A stretch of DNA of 36,706 nucleotides from UBA7477 sp045602925 (lineage in GTDB: Bacteria > Bacillota > Clostridia > Oscillospirales > Ruminococcaceae): assembly GCA_045602925.1 (NCBI GenBank), contig JAZSCN010000035.1, positions 1-36,706 on the forward strand, written 5' to 3'. Made by a program: the position numbers and the translations under genes. Positions 14,585 through 22,683 of the stretch are shown here, in pieces. Under the pieces are notes generated by a model. It worked only from the letters and a program-made list of their open reading frames with translations, had not been told where the DNA came from and did no database searches. Each line of letters begins with the position of its first letter. The stretch's first letter is position 1.

Positions 14585-15280
14585 TTACAACTCCTGGACT
14601 GCGTTGTCTCTTAATCCGCAAGTGATAGTGAGGTTGCCGTTTCTGCATCTTATCTCGTCGATAAATTCCTTTTCCTTAGAAACATCCTTTAGGACAATTC
14701 CGTATGTAAGCTCGAAAAGTGAGCCCATATTGGTAGTCTTTACTCTTTCGAGCTCGACTCTCTTTGTGTACTTTTCAAACAAATCGTCAAACACGCCTGT
14801 AAAATCGAGGTCTTCAGGAATAATGATTCTGAGTCTTCTCGCCTTCTTTGAATCCTCGCCTTCGCCCAAAATCACGTTGAGCACAAGCATTATAACGCTT
14901 ATGAGAACTGTTGCACAAACTGCTACACCTATATAGCCTGTACCTGTTGCGAGGCCGATTGCCATTGCGAAGAATATCGAAGCGATTTCCTTACCTGTGC
15001 CGGGGATACTTCTGAATCTTACAAGGCTGAATGCACCCATTACAGAAACGCCTACACCGAGGTTGCCGTTTACGAGCATGATAATTATCTGCACGGTAAT
15101 AGGCAGCAGCACGAGTGTTGTAAGAAGGCTCTTTGTAGCGTGCTTGTTGGTAAGTCTGCAAACAGCAGCGATTATACAGCCTGCCACTAATGCTACGGCA
15201 GAGCAGATAAGCATATCTGTTGTTGAAATCTCGGCGTTAGCTACCACGGCGCCGGTTTGCTCGAATATTGTCTTAAACAT
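14585..15280 (-). CDS. DUF4956 family membrane protein
   Basis: A 231-residue protein with about four membrane helices (about 22-41, 52-72, 101-115 and 117-137) and a soluble C-terminal domain. The stretch GAFSLVRFRSIPGT at 82-95 between helices is the hallmark of DUF4956 proteins. Their biochemical role is not settled. They are repeatedly encoded next to VTC-type polyphosphate polymerases, as here, where the VTC gene ends 18 bases upstream. The pair is therefore likely to form a membrane polyphosphate system with this protein as the membrane partner; that is inference. ATG with AGGAGGAAT upstream, inside the short gap after the VTC gene. Confidence 0.85.
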   Translation of the reverse strand: MFKTIFEQTGAVVANAEISTTDMLICSAVALVAGCIIAAVCRLTNKHATKSLLTTLVLLPITVQIIIMLVNGNLGVGVSVMGAFSLVRFRSIPGTGKEIASIFFAMAIGLATGTGYIGVAVCATVLISVIMLVLNVILGEGEDSKKARRLRIIIPEDLDFTGVFDDLFEKYTKRVELERVKTTNMGSLFELTYGIVLKDVSKEKEFIDEIRCRNGNLTITCGLRDNAVQEL

Positions 15281-15298
15281 AAAAAATTCCTCCTGATT

Positions 15299-16033
15299 TT
15301 ATACGACACTCTTTTCATGAGCAGCAAGGATATCCTGCGGCTTCTTAGAGGTCATCTTATAGAATGTTCCGTACTTTGAAAATGATGTGGGGTAGATTTT
15401 ATTCTTACTCAAAAGGTCACACAGCCACAGCGGCATTGCGCCTTTTGTTTTAATTTCCATAACAGCATGCTGAGGCGGAATAATTCTTTCGCCATCGTCA
15501 CCGAGCGACAAATCGAGTCTATCCCCTCGGCATCTTATGTCGAAGTCGAAGGTTACTCTAAATTCGCCATCCTCAATCCCGTAATAAGCCAGCCTGTCGT
15601 AGCAGACAACTGCTGTAGGTCTAGGCTTATAGAAGTTTAAAAACCAATCTATCTCACGGCTAATCTGGCTCTCGCAGGGTATCTTCTCGCCTCTTACAAG
15701 ATAGCCCATAGCCTCGTCATAGCTCATAACGATTCGTCTTTTATATACGACGCCGTCGAACTTCTTTTTAAGCTCAACAAACGCAGGAGTATCGCCACTT
15801 GCACTCTTGCCGTACATTCTTAGCCTTAGCTTTTCTTTATACACCGGCTTTTCGATAGAACGTCTTATAAGGTCATATTGATTTGTATCAAAATACAGAC
15901 TGCAAATCGTACTCAGTCCGTACTCATCGAGCTTCATATACTCAAGAATTGTATCGGTAACAAGCTTTACCTGCTCGGGATTCAGGAGATACTTTTTCTC
16001 ATATCTCTTGAACACGCCCTGAATTTCAGCCAA
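15299..16033 (-). CDS. VTC-domain polyphosphate polymerase-like protein
   Basis: A 244-residue soluble protein matching the catalytic VTC4-type tunnel domain, which in yeast makes polyphosphate from ATP at a membrane. Basic and acidic tunnel-lining motifs are visible in order: RYEKKYLL (10-17), YKEKLRLRMYG (65-75), ELKKK (87-91), YKRR (97-100), RVTFD (159-163), EIKTKG (193-198) and SFSKYG (217-222). The length fits a stand-alone bacterial form without an SPX domain. It begins with TTG (16031-16033), supported by AAAGGGG nine bases upstream. It is co-transcribed with the DUF4956 membrane protein and divergent from tatD. Polyphosphate synthesis is predicted from the fold and not shown for this protein. 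Confidence 0.87.
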   Translation of the reverse strand: MAEIQGVFKRYEKKYLLNPEQVKLVTDTILEYMKLDEYGLSTICSLYFDTNQYDLIRRSIEKPVYKEKLRLRMYGKSASGDTPAFVELKKKFDGVVYKRRIVMSYDEAMGYLVRGEKIPCESQISREIDWFLNFYKPRPTAVVCYDRLAYYGIEDGEFRVTFDFDIRCRGDRLDLSLGDDGERIIPPQHAVMEIKTKGAMPLWLCDLLSKNKIYPTSFSKYGTFYKMTSKKPQDILAAHEKSVV

Positions 16034-16079
16034 GTAGACACACCCCTTTCCTGATTTTTTATAAAATGCTATTTTAAAT

Positions 16080-16108
16080 TTGACACATTACTGCTTTGGT
16101 GGTAAAAT
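16080..16108 (+). promoter_or_regulatory. Sigma-70 promoter of tatD
   Basis: A perfect TTGACA (16080-16085) and TAAAAT (16103-16108) are 17 bases apart, the same boxes and spacing as the promoter at 13372. Confidence 0.82.
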
Positions 16109-16147
16109 GAACAAGACACCAAACACGCCTTGAAAGGAACTTACATT

Positions 16148-16939
16148 ATGCTTTTAGTAGAAAATCCATACAAGAATATCTTTGAGTCGCACAGTCACTA
16201 TGATGATTCTCGCTTTGACGAGGACAGAGATGAGCTAATCTCTGCGATGCTAAAAGACGGCTCGGTTTCATATATCGTTCACGCCTCGACTAACTTGGAG
16301 TCGGGCAGGTTTGGTATTGAGTATTCAAAAAAGTATCCGCAGTTTTACACCTCTGTAGGCTTTCACCCGGAAATGCTCGAGCTTCTGCCTGAAGGCTATA
16401 TTGAAAAGCTCAGCGAACTTGCAGCTCAATCTGACAAGGTTATCGCAATCGGCGAAATCGGACTCGACTACCATTATGACGGCTACGACAGAGATGCACA
16501 GCTTAGGCTTTTTGAAGACCAGCTTATCTTAGCTAACAGCCTTTCGCTACCTGTTATCGTTCATTCGAGAGAGGCGACAAGCGACACCTTAGAGCTTCTT
16601 AAAAAGCACAGACCTCGTGGGGTGGTTCACTGCTTTTCCGGCTCTTATGAGACGGCAAAAGAACTAATCGAGCTCGGCATGTACATAGGCTTTACCGGCG
16701 TACTCACCTTCAAAAACGCCAAGAAGGCACTTCACGCTCTGGAAGCTGTACCACTTGACAGACTGCTTATAGAAACCGACTGTCCGTACATGGCGCCCGA
16801 TGGCTACCGCGGAAAGCGTTGTGACAGCCGTATGCTCTACCGTGTAGCGCAGGTTGCCTGCGAGCAATATAGCATCACTCCGCAGGAGCTTATCGACCGA
16901 ACGAACGAAAACGCAAGGCAACTTTTCTCTATAAAGTAG
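16148..16939 (+). CDS. tatD: TatD-family metal-dependent hydrolase (DNase)
   Basis: A 263-residue TIM-barrel metallohydrolase of the TatD/YcfH group, nucleases that trim DNA 3' ends and may aid repair or DNA turnover. Motifs in order are HSHYD near the N-terminus (metal-binding histidines), SVGFHPE, IGEIGLDYHYD (metal-binding glutamate), VIVHSREA, VVHCFSGS and IETDCPYMAP. The frame reaches back to a TTG at 16130, but that codon lies just upstream of the AAAGGA Shine-Dalgarno; the ATG at 16148-16150 has the correct spacing, so I start there. It has its own promoter and terminator and is convergent with the degenerate ATPase gene. Confidence 0.92.
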   Translation: MLLVENPYKNIFESHSHYDDSRFDEDRDELISAMLKDGSVSYIVHASTNLESGRFGIEYSKKYPQFYTSVGFHPEMLELLPEGYIEKLSELAAQSDKVIAIGEIGLDYHYDGYDRDAQLRLFEDQLILANSLSLPVIVHSREATSDTLELLKKHRPRGVVHCFSGSYETAKELIELGMYIGFTGVLTFKNAKKALHALEAVPLDRLLIETDCPYMAPDGYRGKRCDSRMLYRVAQVACEQYSITPQELIDRTNENARQLFSIK

Positions 16940-16965
16940 ATAAATATATCAATATTTACGCATAT

Positions 16966-16996
16966 TACAGCAGGCTAACCCCTGCTGTATTTTTTA
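16966..16996 (+). terminator. Rho-independent terminator of tatD
   Basis: Nine-bp arms TACAGCAGG and CCTGCTGTA with a six-base loop, then a run of T. Confidence 0.9.
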
Positions 16997-17031
16997 TCCA
17001 AGCTTGATTATAGCACACATATCAAAACATT

Positions 17032-17063
17032 TCAACAAAAAAAGCCGACAAAATGTCGGCTTT
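17032..17063 (-). terminator. Rho-independent terminator of the degenerate ATPase gene
   Basis: Ten-bp arms AAAGCCGACA and TGTCGGCTTT (17041-17063) with a three-base loop. On the minus strand a seven-T run follows. It lies 30 bases past the stop codon. Confidence 0.9.
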
Positions 17064-17092
17064 CTTACATAAAAATATTATACTGTATGATT

Positions 17093-19696
17093 TTATACCT
17101 TCTTGCACTGCTGTACAAGCATTGTCACAAGCAGACAGACGAGGTTAAAGCATATAACCACCGACGCTGTGAGCTGACTGAAGGTGCCCATAACAAGCAT
17201 TACAAGTCCGATTATTGCGCCGAGGATTGAGAATGTCATCTGTATAGTCATACCGAGGATAGAGAGAACCTGGATATTCTTTGTTCCGCAGATGAGCATT
17301 GCCATTGATGGGAAGTGTCCTGAACACATCATCGGAGAAGAAACCTTTGGAGTATACGCTCTCTCGTTTTCGTATTCCTTATAGAATCTGAATGGCAAGA
17401 GCCTGATTTTCTCCTGGCTTACCTCAAACATCTCAGAGATGAACTTTGCGCTGATAAACGCATCGGCACTTCTTACTACGACGGTAATACCTCTGTCGGT
17501 GAGCTCCTGCAGCCATGTGCTTACTGTTACGTTAGCAGAGGCTCTTATAAAGAATATAGCAGAAACCACGCCCGAGATTGAGAGATATACAGGAATGTTG
17601 CCCTTGGAATACTCAGCTTCCTTGGCAAGAGTCGGGAGACCTTCGATTGAGTGATTCTCCATAAGCTCTCTTGAGCCCAATAGCACACGCTTGTTTTCAA
17701 TCCAGCCGGAAAGTCCGAGTCCGTCCTCGTATATATAGCTTTCAACCGGATAGAGCATTTCTGTCTTTCCTCTGAGCATCTTGTAGAAGGTCGGCTTCAT
17801 AACTCCACCTGCCTGGCAGGTAAGGCTTGCTGCATAGAGTATACAATCCTCGATGAGAGTTGATGACATTGCCTTTAGGTTAACAAGGTCTACCATACCT
17901 TCCGGGAAGAGCTGTTCGGCATCTATGAGCACCGAGTTTGTATCGGCGTATTCATCTACAGCAGAGTAACCGAGCATTACTGCCGATGACTGCAAGAACT
18001 TCTTAGAGGCTCTTGCGAGTGGGATATTTACGATAAACATAATAGCAACAGATGCGCTCATGCTGATTACGCCACACAATGCAGCGAGCGAAGTCATTAT
18101 CTTTTCTGCGCCACTCACTCCACCGTTTGTAAAGAGTGCTACAATAGCAGCCACTATGCCGACAGCTGCGATAATCGGAGCTGCCTTCTTGCTGTAATCG
18201 TCAGAAATATCCGACGAATACGAATTAGCGAGGAAGTCCTCGACAAACTCTGTTTTTCTTGTTGTTGCAAGCTCAGGGAAGTCGTCGAGAGTGCCCTTTG
18301 TGAACTTGTACGCAACATCCTCGTCCTCGACCTTGGTGAATGCGTGCTTTTCAAACTCGCCTGCTACAAAACGGAAGTTACGCTCTGTTCTGTTGACGAT
18401 AGAAAGCTTGCCGAGTGCGTTGAACAGAAGTCCTAATATAGCTGCGGCGGTATAGACATGGTAGTTACCCGCCTGGATAGACTCTGCGCTAAAGAGGTTA
18501 ATAATACCCGACAAGACGGTTGCCGTAATACCAATTGCCGCTATACTGTCGCAATCGGCAGAGAGCTTCAATAGCTTCTTTAGTCCCGAGAAGATAACCG
18601 TATATGAAACAAACGCAGATATAATACCTAAGATAGTGAGCGTAAACACATACGCCTCAGGGCTGTAATCCCTGCTGAACACGGTAATTATAGGTAGTCC
18701 TAAGTCATTTGCTAAAGTCAGATACACTGCAAAGAGTGATGTAAACACAAGCACGCAAAGTCTTATTACGATATTGCTCTTGAGCTGTGCGATATCAGAC
18801 ATAACGTGTGATGCCTGATCAAAGCTTGTGAATTCTTCTATTGGCAAGACTGCCTTTTCTCTGGGCTGTTCCTTAGCCTCTGTCTTTTCTTCCTCGTCAA
18901 TTGCTGCATCAAGAACGAAGTTTTTAACCTTCTTCTCTCTACGCTTTTCGAGTACAGCCATCTTTTCCTCGTCGGTAGCATCAGGGGCAATTTCAATCTG
19001 CTCTGTCTTAGGGATAATCTTTCCCTCAAGGCCCATATCTATATCCTTGACGCTTGCACGGTTCACAGGTGGAATTGCACCTGTCGCGCTTATATCGGAA
19101 TTAGCCTTCTTTCTCTGCACGAGTCTTTCGATAACAGAAGTATTTATCTTCTTGGTAGCAGGCTTATCCTTAACCTTGACGTTATCAAACTTAATGTCAC
19201 CGAGGTCCTCCTTTGGTGACTCCGGCTGTACATCCTCTATTGCAGGCTGTACCTCCTCGATTATCGGCTCTACGTCAATCTCCTCCGGCTTTACCTGTTC
19301 CTTTGGAGCTTCTTCTGCAGGCTTTATTTCCTCGTCGAGCTTTATCTCCTCAACGATTCTGACCTGGACTGTATTCTGCTGAGCTCTGCGAGTTTCGTCA
19401 GGGAGAGTGCTTTCCTCAACGATTCTGACTTGAACGGTGTTTTCCTGCGCTCTTTGACCTACCTTGTTAGGCTCTGCAGCCTGAGCTTCCTTAGCTGCCT
19501 GCTCTGCCTCCTTGGCTCTTTGCTCCTCTAAGCTTTCAAGCTCAAAAGCGTCAAGCCTTGGGGCTGGTTTTTCTTCAACCTTACGGACAGTTTTCTTTGC
19601 AATAAAGCTCTCAAGGTCAAATTCGTCCTTACTGCCACCCTTCGACTTTGAAGAATACTGCGAAAGTATATCATCTACCGAAAACTTATCTGACAC
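17093..19696 (-). CDS. Catalytically degenerate P1B-type ATPase with long acidic N-terminal tail
   Basis: An 867-residue protein. Residues 1-305 are charged and low in complexity, with a 22-residue near-tandem repeat (RAQENTVQVRIVEE at 82-95, RAQQNTVQVRIVEE at 104-117). From 305 on it follows the P1B heavy-metal ATPase plan: helices at about 309-329, 347-369, 383-402, 411-430, 505-522 and 535-558, a soluble part to about 805, then helices at 808-836 and 838-861. The nucleotide-domain echo GLGLSGWIENKRVLLGSREL (659-678) supports the relationship. All catalytic motifs are gone: DKTGT reads DAEQL (592-596), the membrane CPC reads NIPLA (557-561), TGDN reads RSADA (742-746), and no TGE or GDGxND is found. 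The frame is intact, so it looks like a maintained pseudoenzyme. ATG with AAAGGAGG upstream; probably follows the methyltransferase in one transcript. Confidence 0.75.
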   Translation of the reverse strand: MSDKFSVDDILSQYSSKSKGGSKDEFDLESFIAKKTVRKVEEKPAPRLDAFELESLEEQRAKEAEQAAKEAQAAEPNKVGQRAQENTVQVRIVEESTLPDETRRAQQNTVQVRIVEEIKLDEEIKPAEEAPKEQVKPEEIDVEPIIEEVQPAIEDVQPESPKEDLGDIKFDNVKVKDKPATKKINTSVIERLVQRKKANSDISATGAIPPVNRASVKDIDMGLEGKIIPKTEQIEIAPDATDEEKMAVLEKRREKKVKNFVLDAAIDEEEKTEAKEQPREKAVLPIEEFTSFDQASHVMSDIAQLKSNIVIRLCVLVFTSLFAVYLTLANDLGLPIITVFSRDYSPEAYVFTLTILGIISAFVSYTVIFSGLKKLLKLSADCDSIAAIGITATVLSGIINLFSAESIQAGNYHVYTAAAILGLLFNALGKLSIVNRTERNFRFVAGEFEKHAFTKVEDEDVAYKFTKGTLDDFPELATTRKTEFVEDFLANSYSSDISDDYSKKAAPIIAAVGIVAAIVALFTNGGVSGAEKIMTSLAALCGVISMSASVAIMFIVNIPLARASKKFLQSSAVMLGYSAVDEYADTNSVLIDAEQLFPEGMVDLVNLKAMSSTLIEDCILYAASLTCQAGGVMKPTFYKMLRGKTEMLYPVESYIYEDGLGLSGWIENKRVLLGSRELMENHSIEGLPTLAKEAEYSKGNIPVYLSISGVVSAIFFIRASANVTVSTWLQELTDRGITVVVRSADAFISAKFISEMFEVSQEKIRLLPFRFYKEYENERAYTPKVSSPMMCSGHFPSMAMLICGTKNIQVLSILGMTIQMTFSILGAIIGLVMLVMGTFSQLTASVVICFNLVCLLVTMLVQQCKKV
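19346..19453 (-). repeat. In-frame near-tandem repeat in the acidic tail of the degenerate ATPase
   Basis: Codons 82-95 (19412-19453) and 104-117 (19346-19387) encode almost the same 14 residues, offset by 22 codons. The DNA copies differ at several third positions, so the duplication is not recent. Confidence 0.75.
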
Positions 19697-19764
19697 CTTA
19701 ATCCTCCTTTACACCATCGCTTAAATAAGTGCATCAAGCGACCTTAAAGTTATATTAAATACGA

Positions 19765-20703
19765 TTATTTCTTAGCCTTTGCGTCGCGCTGACGGACAAT
19801 CTCATACATAAAGATTCCACCTGCAACCGATGCATTGAGCGAGGTTATCTTACCCTTCATAGGCAGCCTTAAGAGAAAGTCGCACTTTTGCATAATAAGC
19901 TTACCCATACCGAAGCCCTCCGAGCCGATGACAAGTCCGATAGCACCTGTCATATCAACTCCGGTGTAATCCTCCCCGCTACCGTCTGTGCCGTAAATCC
20001 ACACGCCGTTTTCTTTAAGAGTGTCGATTGCTGCGGCTATATTGGAAACCCTTGCAACAGGAAGCCAGCTTGCTGCACCTGCCGAGGTTTTATATACCGT
20101 ATAATTGAGCGAGGCACTTCTTCTCTTTGGAATAATAATTCCGTGCGCGCCTGCTGTTTCGGCTGTTCTGATTATTGCGCCGAGGTTGTGAGGGTCCTCG
20201 ACCTCGTCACAGATTATAACAAACGGGTCTTCGCCCTTGTTCCTTGCATTTTGCAAAATATCCTCAACCGACACATATTCTGCACAAGCTCCCACGGCGA
20301 TAATGCCTTGATGAGATGCTCCCCTGCACATAGCTGTAAGCTTTTGCTCGGTGACATCCTTGACGAGAATGCCACGCTCTTTTGCAAGCCTTATAATATT
20401 GGTAATCGAGCCGCCTGCCTCGACGTTGACAAACACCTTATCGAGAAGCACGCCCGACTTTATAGCCTCGGTGACAGGATTTCTGCCGACTATAAGCTGT
20501 TCGAGGCGTTCCTCCTCTGATTCAAAGCTATCTCTATCCTGCCTTGGCTTTGAGTCAAATCGGCTATCGCTTCTTGTGCTTTTCTTGTCAAAGTCCTTGT
20601 CGTTTCTTCTGCCCTTCGGCTTATCAAACGAGCCCCGTCTTGCAGCTGTGCCACGCTTATTTCTATCAAATTTTTTCTTTTCCATAATACCACAAGGCGA
20701 CAA
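19765..20703 (-). CDS. SpoU-type RNA 2'-O-ribose methyltransferase (RlmB/TrmH family)
   Basis: A 312-residue enzyme that methylates a ribose 2'-OH in rRNA or tRNA using S-adenosylmethionine. After a basic, disordered tail (about 1-65) comes an L30e-like substrate domain starting at IVGRNPVTEAI (about 71-81). The knotted SPOUT domain follows, with motif 1 NLGAIIRTAETAG, motif 2 IGSEGFGM and motif 3 SLNASVAGGIFMYE. This is the arrangement of RlmB, which modifies 23S rRNA, but the exact site cannot be read from sequence. Two starts compete: TTG at 20701-20703, backed by GGGAAGG, and ATG at 20683-20685, which has no ordinary Shine-Dalgarno unless the hairpin at 20694-20713 is skipped. Promoter at 20742-20770. 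Confidence 0.9.
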   Translation of the reverse strand: MSPCGIMEKKKFDRNKRGTAARRGSFDKPKGRRNDKDFDKKSTRSDSRFDSKPRQDRDSFESEEERLEQLIVGRNPVTEAIKSGVLLDKVFVNVEAGGSITNIIRLAKERGILVKDVTEQKLTAMCRGASHQGIIAVGACAEYVSVEDILQNARNKGEDPFVIICDEVEDPHNLGAIIRTAETAGAHGIIIPKRRSASLNYTVYKTSAGAASWLPVARVSNIAAAIDTLKENGVWIYGTDGSGEDYTGVDMTGAIGLVIGSEGFGMGKLIMQKCDFLLRLPMKGKITSLNASVAGGIFMYEIVRQRDAKAKK

Positions 20704-20713
20704 AAATCGCCTT
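20694..20713 (-). promoter_or_regulatory. Hairpin spanning the start region of the RNA methyltransferase
   Basis: AAGGCGA/TCGCCTT form a perfect 7-bp stem. The TTG start codon lies in its loop and part of the Shine-Dalgarno in its stem. Folding would block the TTG start and bring GAGGG close to the downstream ATG. Confidence 0.45.
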
Positions 20714-20741
20714 CCCTCTATTTATTTATATACATAGGTTG

Positions 20742-20770
20742 ATTATATCACATTTTATGTCGAAATACAA
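20742..20770 (-). promoter_or_regulatory. Probable promoter of the RNA methyltransferase gene
   Basis: TTGTAT (minus strand, 20765-20770) and a perfect TATAAT (20742-20747) are 17 bases apart. Confidence 0.6.
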
Positions 20771-20791
20771 GTGCGAAAAGCTGTGAATTTT

Positions 20792-21613
20792 CTATTTCTG
20801 CATTTCCTTCGAGGCAAAGGTTCTCATATAGTGGAAGAGATACTGCTGGGCAATTCCCTCGACTCCATTGCAACAATCAGGAAGCCCATTTGGATACCAG
20901 CTCTGCATAACCCTCTTTATCCAGACATCTACCGGAAAAGCCTCTGTTCTGTAAAGCCCGTACAGAAGTGCACACTCTGCGACCTTCGGGCCGACACCCG
21001 TTATCGACATAAGCTTTTTTCTCGCCTCGTCGAGTGGTGCTTCCCTCAAGCTCTCAAGCGACACCTCGCCACTGCTCACCTTTCTTGCGGCATCTACTAT
21101 GTACTTCGCTCTGAAGCCTGCACGGAGAAAGGAAAGCTCGTCGGGGGTATATTCGCTCAGCATCTGTGCTGATGGAAAACCACCAAAATGCTCGCACAGT
21201 CGCCCTATAATACCCTTGATTCGTGGGATGTTGTTATTTTGTGAGATTATAAAAGAGCACAGCGCCTCCCAGCTATCCTGTCTTAGAAGTCTTATGCCAC
21301 CTGCGTATCGCCAGGCCTTTTCCATAGTCTTATCGCAGGAGATTCGCTTTTTTATCTCGCTATAGTCGGTGTCGAGGTCAAAATAATCCTTCCACACCGA
21401 GAGAAAGGTAGCCTCGCTTGTATCAAAAAGCCTGAAGGTGTTTTCGCCCTCGTCTTTTATGGTAAGCTTAGTGTTTAGACTCGCTCCCGTATAGGTAGAG
21501 TCAGAAAGCTTTTCCCAACGAAAAGCCTGCCCGCAATCGAGCGTTTCGTCAAGGTTTAAATCTCCACAGCGAAGGACAATATCGCCACCGTCGACATAAT
21601 ATTCATAGCTCAT
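20792..21613 (-). CDS. ogg: 8-oxoguanine DNA glycosylase/AP lyase, OGG1 type
   Basis: Removes oxidised guanine from DNA and nicks the backbone. The 273 residues include an N-terminal OGG_N-like domain (CGQAFRW at 27-33, the conserved substrate-entry motif) and an HhH-GPD glycosylase domain. That domain has SQNNN at 124-128, the hairpin-helix ITGVGPKVAEC at 204-214 with the catalytic lysine K210, and PVDVW with the catalytic aspartate D229. These residues mark the bifunctional OGG1-type enzyme common in Clostridia. ATG at 21611-21613 with AGGGGAG upstream. It is divergent from the DUF6062 gene, sharing a 109-base promoter region. Confidence 0.92.
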   Translation of the reverse strand: MSYEYYVDGGDIVLRCGDLNLDETLDCGQAFRWEKLSDSTYTGASLNTKLTIKDEGENTFRLFDTSEATFLSVWKDYFDLDTDYSEIKKRISCDKTMEKAWRYAGGIRLLRQDSWEALCSFIISQNNNIPRIKGIIGRLCEHFGGFPSAQMLSEYTPDELSFLRAGFRAKYIVDAARKVSSGEVSLESLREAPLDEARKKLMSITGVGPKVAECALLYGLYRTEAFPVDVWIKRVMQSWYPNGLPDCCNGVEGIAQQYLFHYMRTFASKEMQK

Positions 21614-21636
21614 TAAATTTCACTCCCCTATAATCC

Positions 21637-21666
21637 TTGACAAAATGTTTACTTTTACATTATACT
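21637..21666 (+). promoter_or_regulatory. Sigma-70 promoter of the DUF6062 gene
   Basis: A perfect TTGACA (21637-21642) and TATACT (21661-21666) are 18 bases apart, followed by a leader of about 50 bases with AAGGAGG. Confidence 0.75.
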
Positions 21667-21722
21667 TGTTTTATAAGCAATTTTCAACACAAAATTTATT
21701 CCTTAGAATTAAGGAGGTAGCT

Positions 21723-22406
21723 ATGAGAGAAAGTATACTGACTATTCCTATTAACGAAATTTTCGAACCAAAAGAGGAATGCCCAATCTGCCGTATGAGG
21801 AATATGCTCGAGTCAAGATGCGTAGAATACATTATGGGTGCCGCAATGATGGAGCCCGACGTCAGAATCGAAACAAACGAGCTGGGCTTTTGCTACACAC
21901 ACTTCCAGCAGATGAGAAGCTGTAAGAACAGGCTGTCCCTCGCTCTTATGCTTCACACACACTTAAAGAAGGTAGGTCTTGACGGCTTTGGCAAGAAGTC
22001 GCTCTTTGAAGGAAAGAACGCAAAGCAACGTAAAATCTCAAAGGTGAACGAATCCTGCTTTGTTTGTTCAAAGATAGATTGGGGTATGGAGAGGTTTATG
22101 GTAACCCTCTTTGAAATGTACTCAAAGGACAAGTCCTTCCGAAAGCTTTTCTCCGAGCAGGAATATATCTGCCTGCCACACTACGAGCTGCTGTCTGCAC
22201 TCTCCGACGAAAAGCTCGACAAGGTGACGACTAAGGAGTTCAAGGCAACCTGCTCTGACCTCACTCAAAAGTACCTGTCTTCGCTCTGCGATGATGTCGG
22301 CCACTACTGCGATATGTACGACTATCGAAACACCGGTAAGGATGCCGATTGGGGAAATTCGAAAGATAGTATCGAAAGAGCGATAAAGTTTCTGACCACA
22401 AGATAA
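21723..22406 (+). CDS. DUF6062 family protein with two CxxC...CxxH metal-binding modules
   Basis: A 227-residue soluble protein recognised as DUF6062, a Clostridia family of unknown function, from its start MRESILTIPINEIFEPKEEC and the AAMMEPDVRIETNELGFC stretch (40-57). It has two spaced sets of metal ligands: C20/C23 with C57/H60, and C112/C115 with C150/H153. The near-equal spacing (33 and 34 residues between pairs) suggests an internal duplication of a zinc-binding unit. No membrane segment or catalytic motif is seen. The frame opens 26 codons earlier, but the ATG at 21723 has AAGGAGG and begins the conserved region. It is on the plus strand, divergent from ogg, followed by a long non-coding stretch. 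Confidence 0.85.
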   Translation: MRESILTIPINEIFEPKEECPICRMRNMLESRCVEYIMGAAMMEPDVRIETNELGFCYTHFQQMRSCKNRLSLALMLHTHLKKVGLDGFGKKSLFEGKNAKQRKISKVNESCFVCSKIDWGMERFMVTLFEMYSKDKSFRKLFSEQEYICLPHYELLSALSDEKLDKVTTKEFKATCSDLTQKYLSSLCDDVGHYCDMYDYRNTGKDADWGNSKDSIERAIKFLTTR

Positions 22407-22683
22407 TTATACGCTCTATGCATAAAAGTCCGTGAAATTGTACTGTAAAAATTACATGTGCGAATTATCGCATATTATGTCGCGAATGAATAAAAACAGC
22501 CCTTCTCTAGCATACTAAATGTGAACGAAAGGCAAAAACAAATTCACAGCGTCAAAAATGCCGTAAAATCAAGCTTTCAAGAACGCAAACACAAATCAGG
22601 CCATTTGTTCATAATTTAGAAACAATTAAAAATGCACGAAAACGCCCGAAATTTATACATTTGTGATATTTCTGTCAAAGCAC

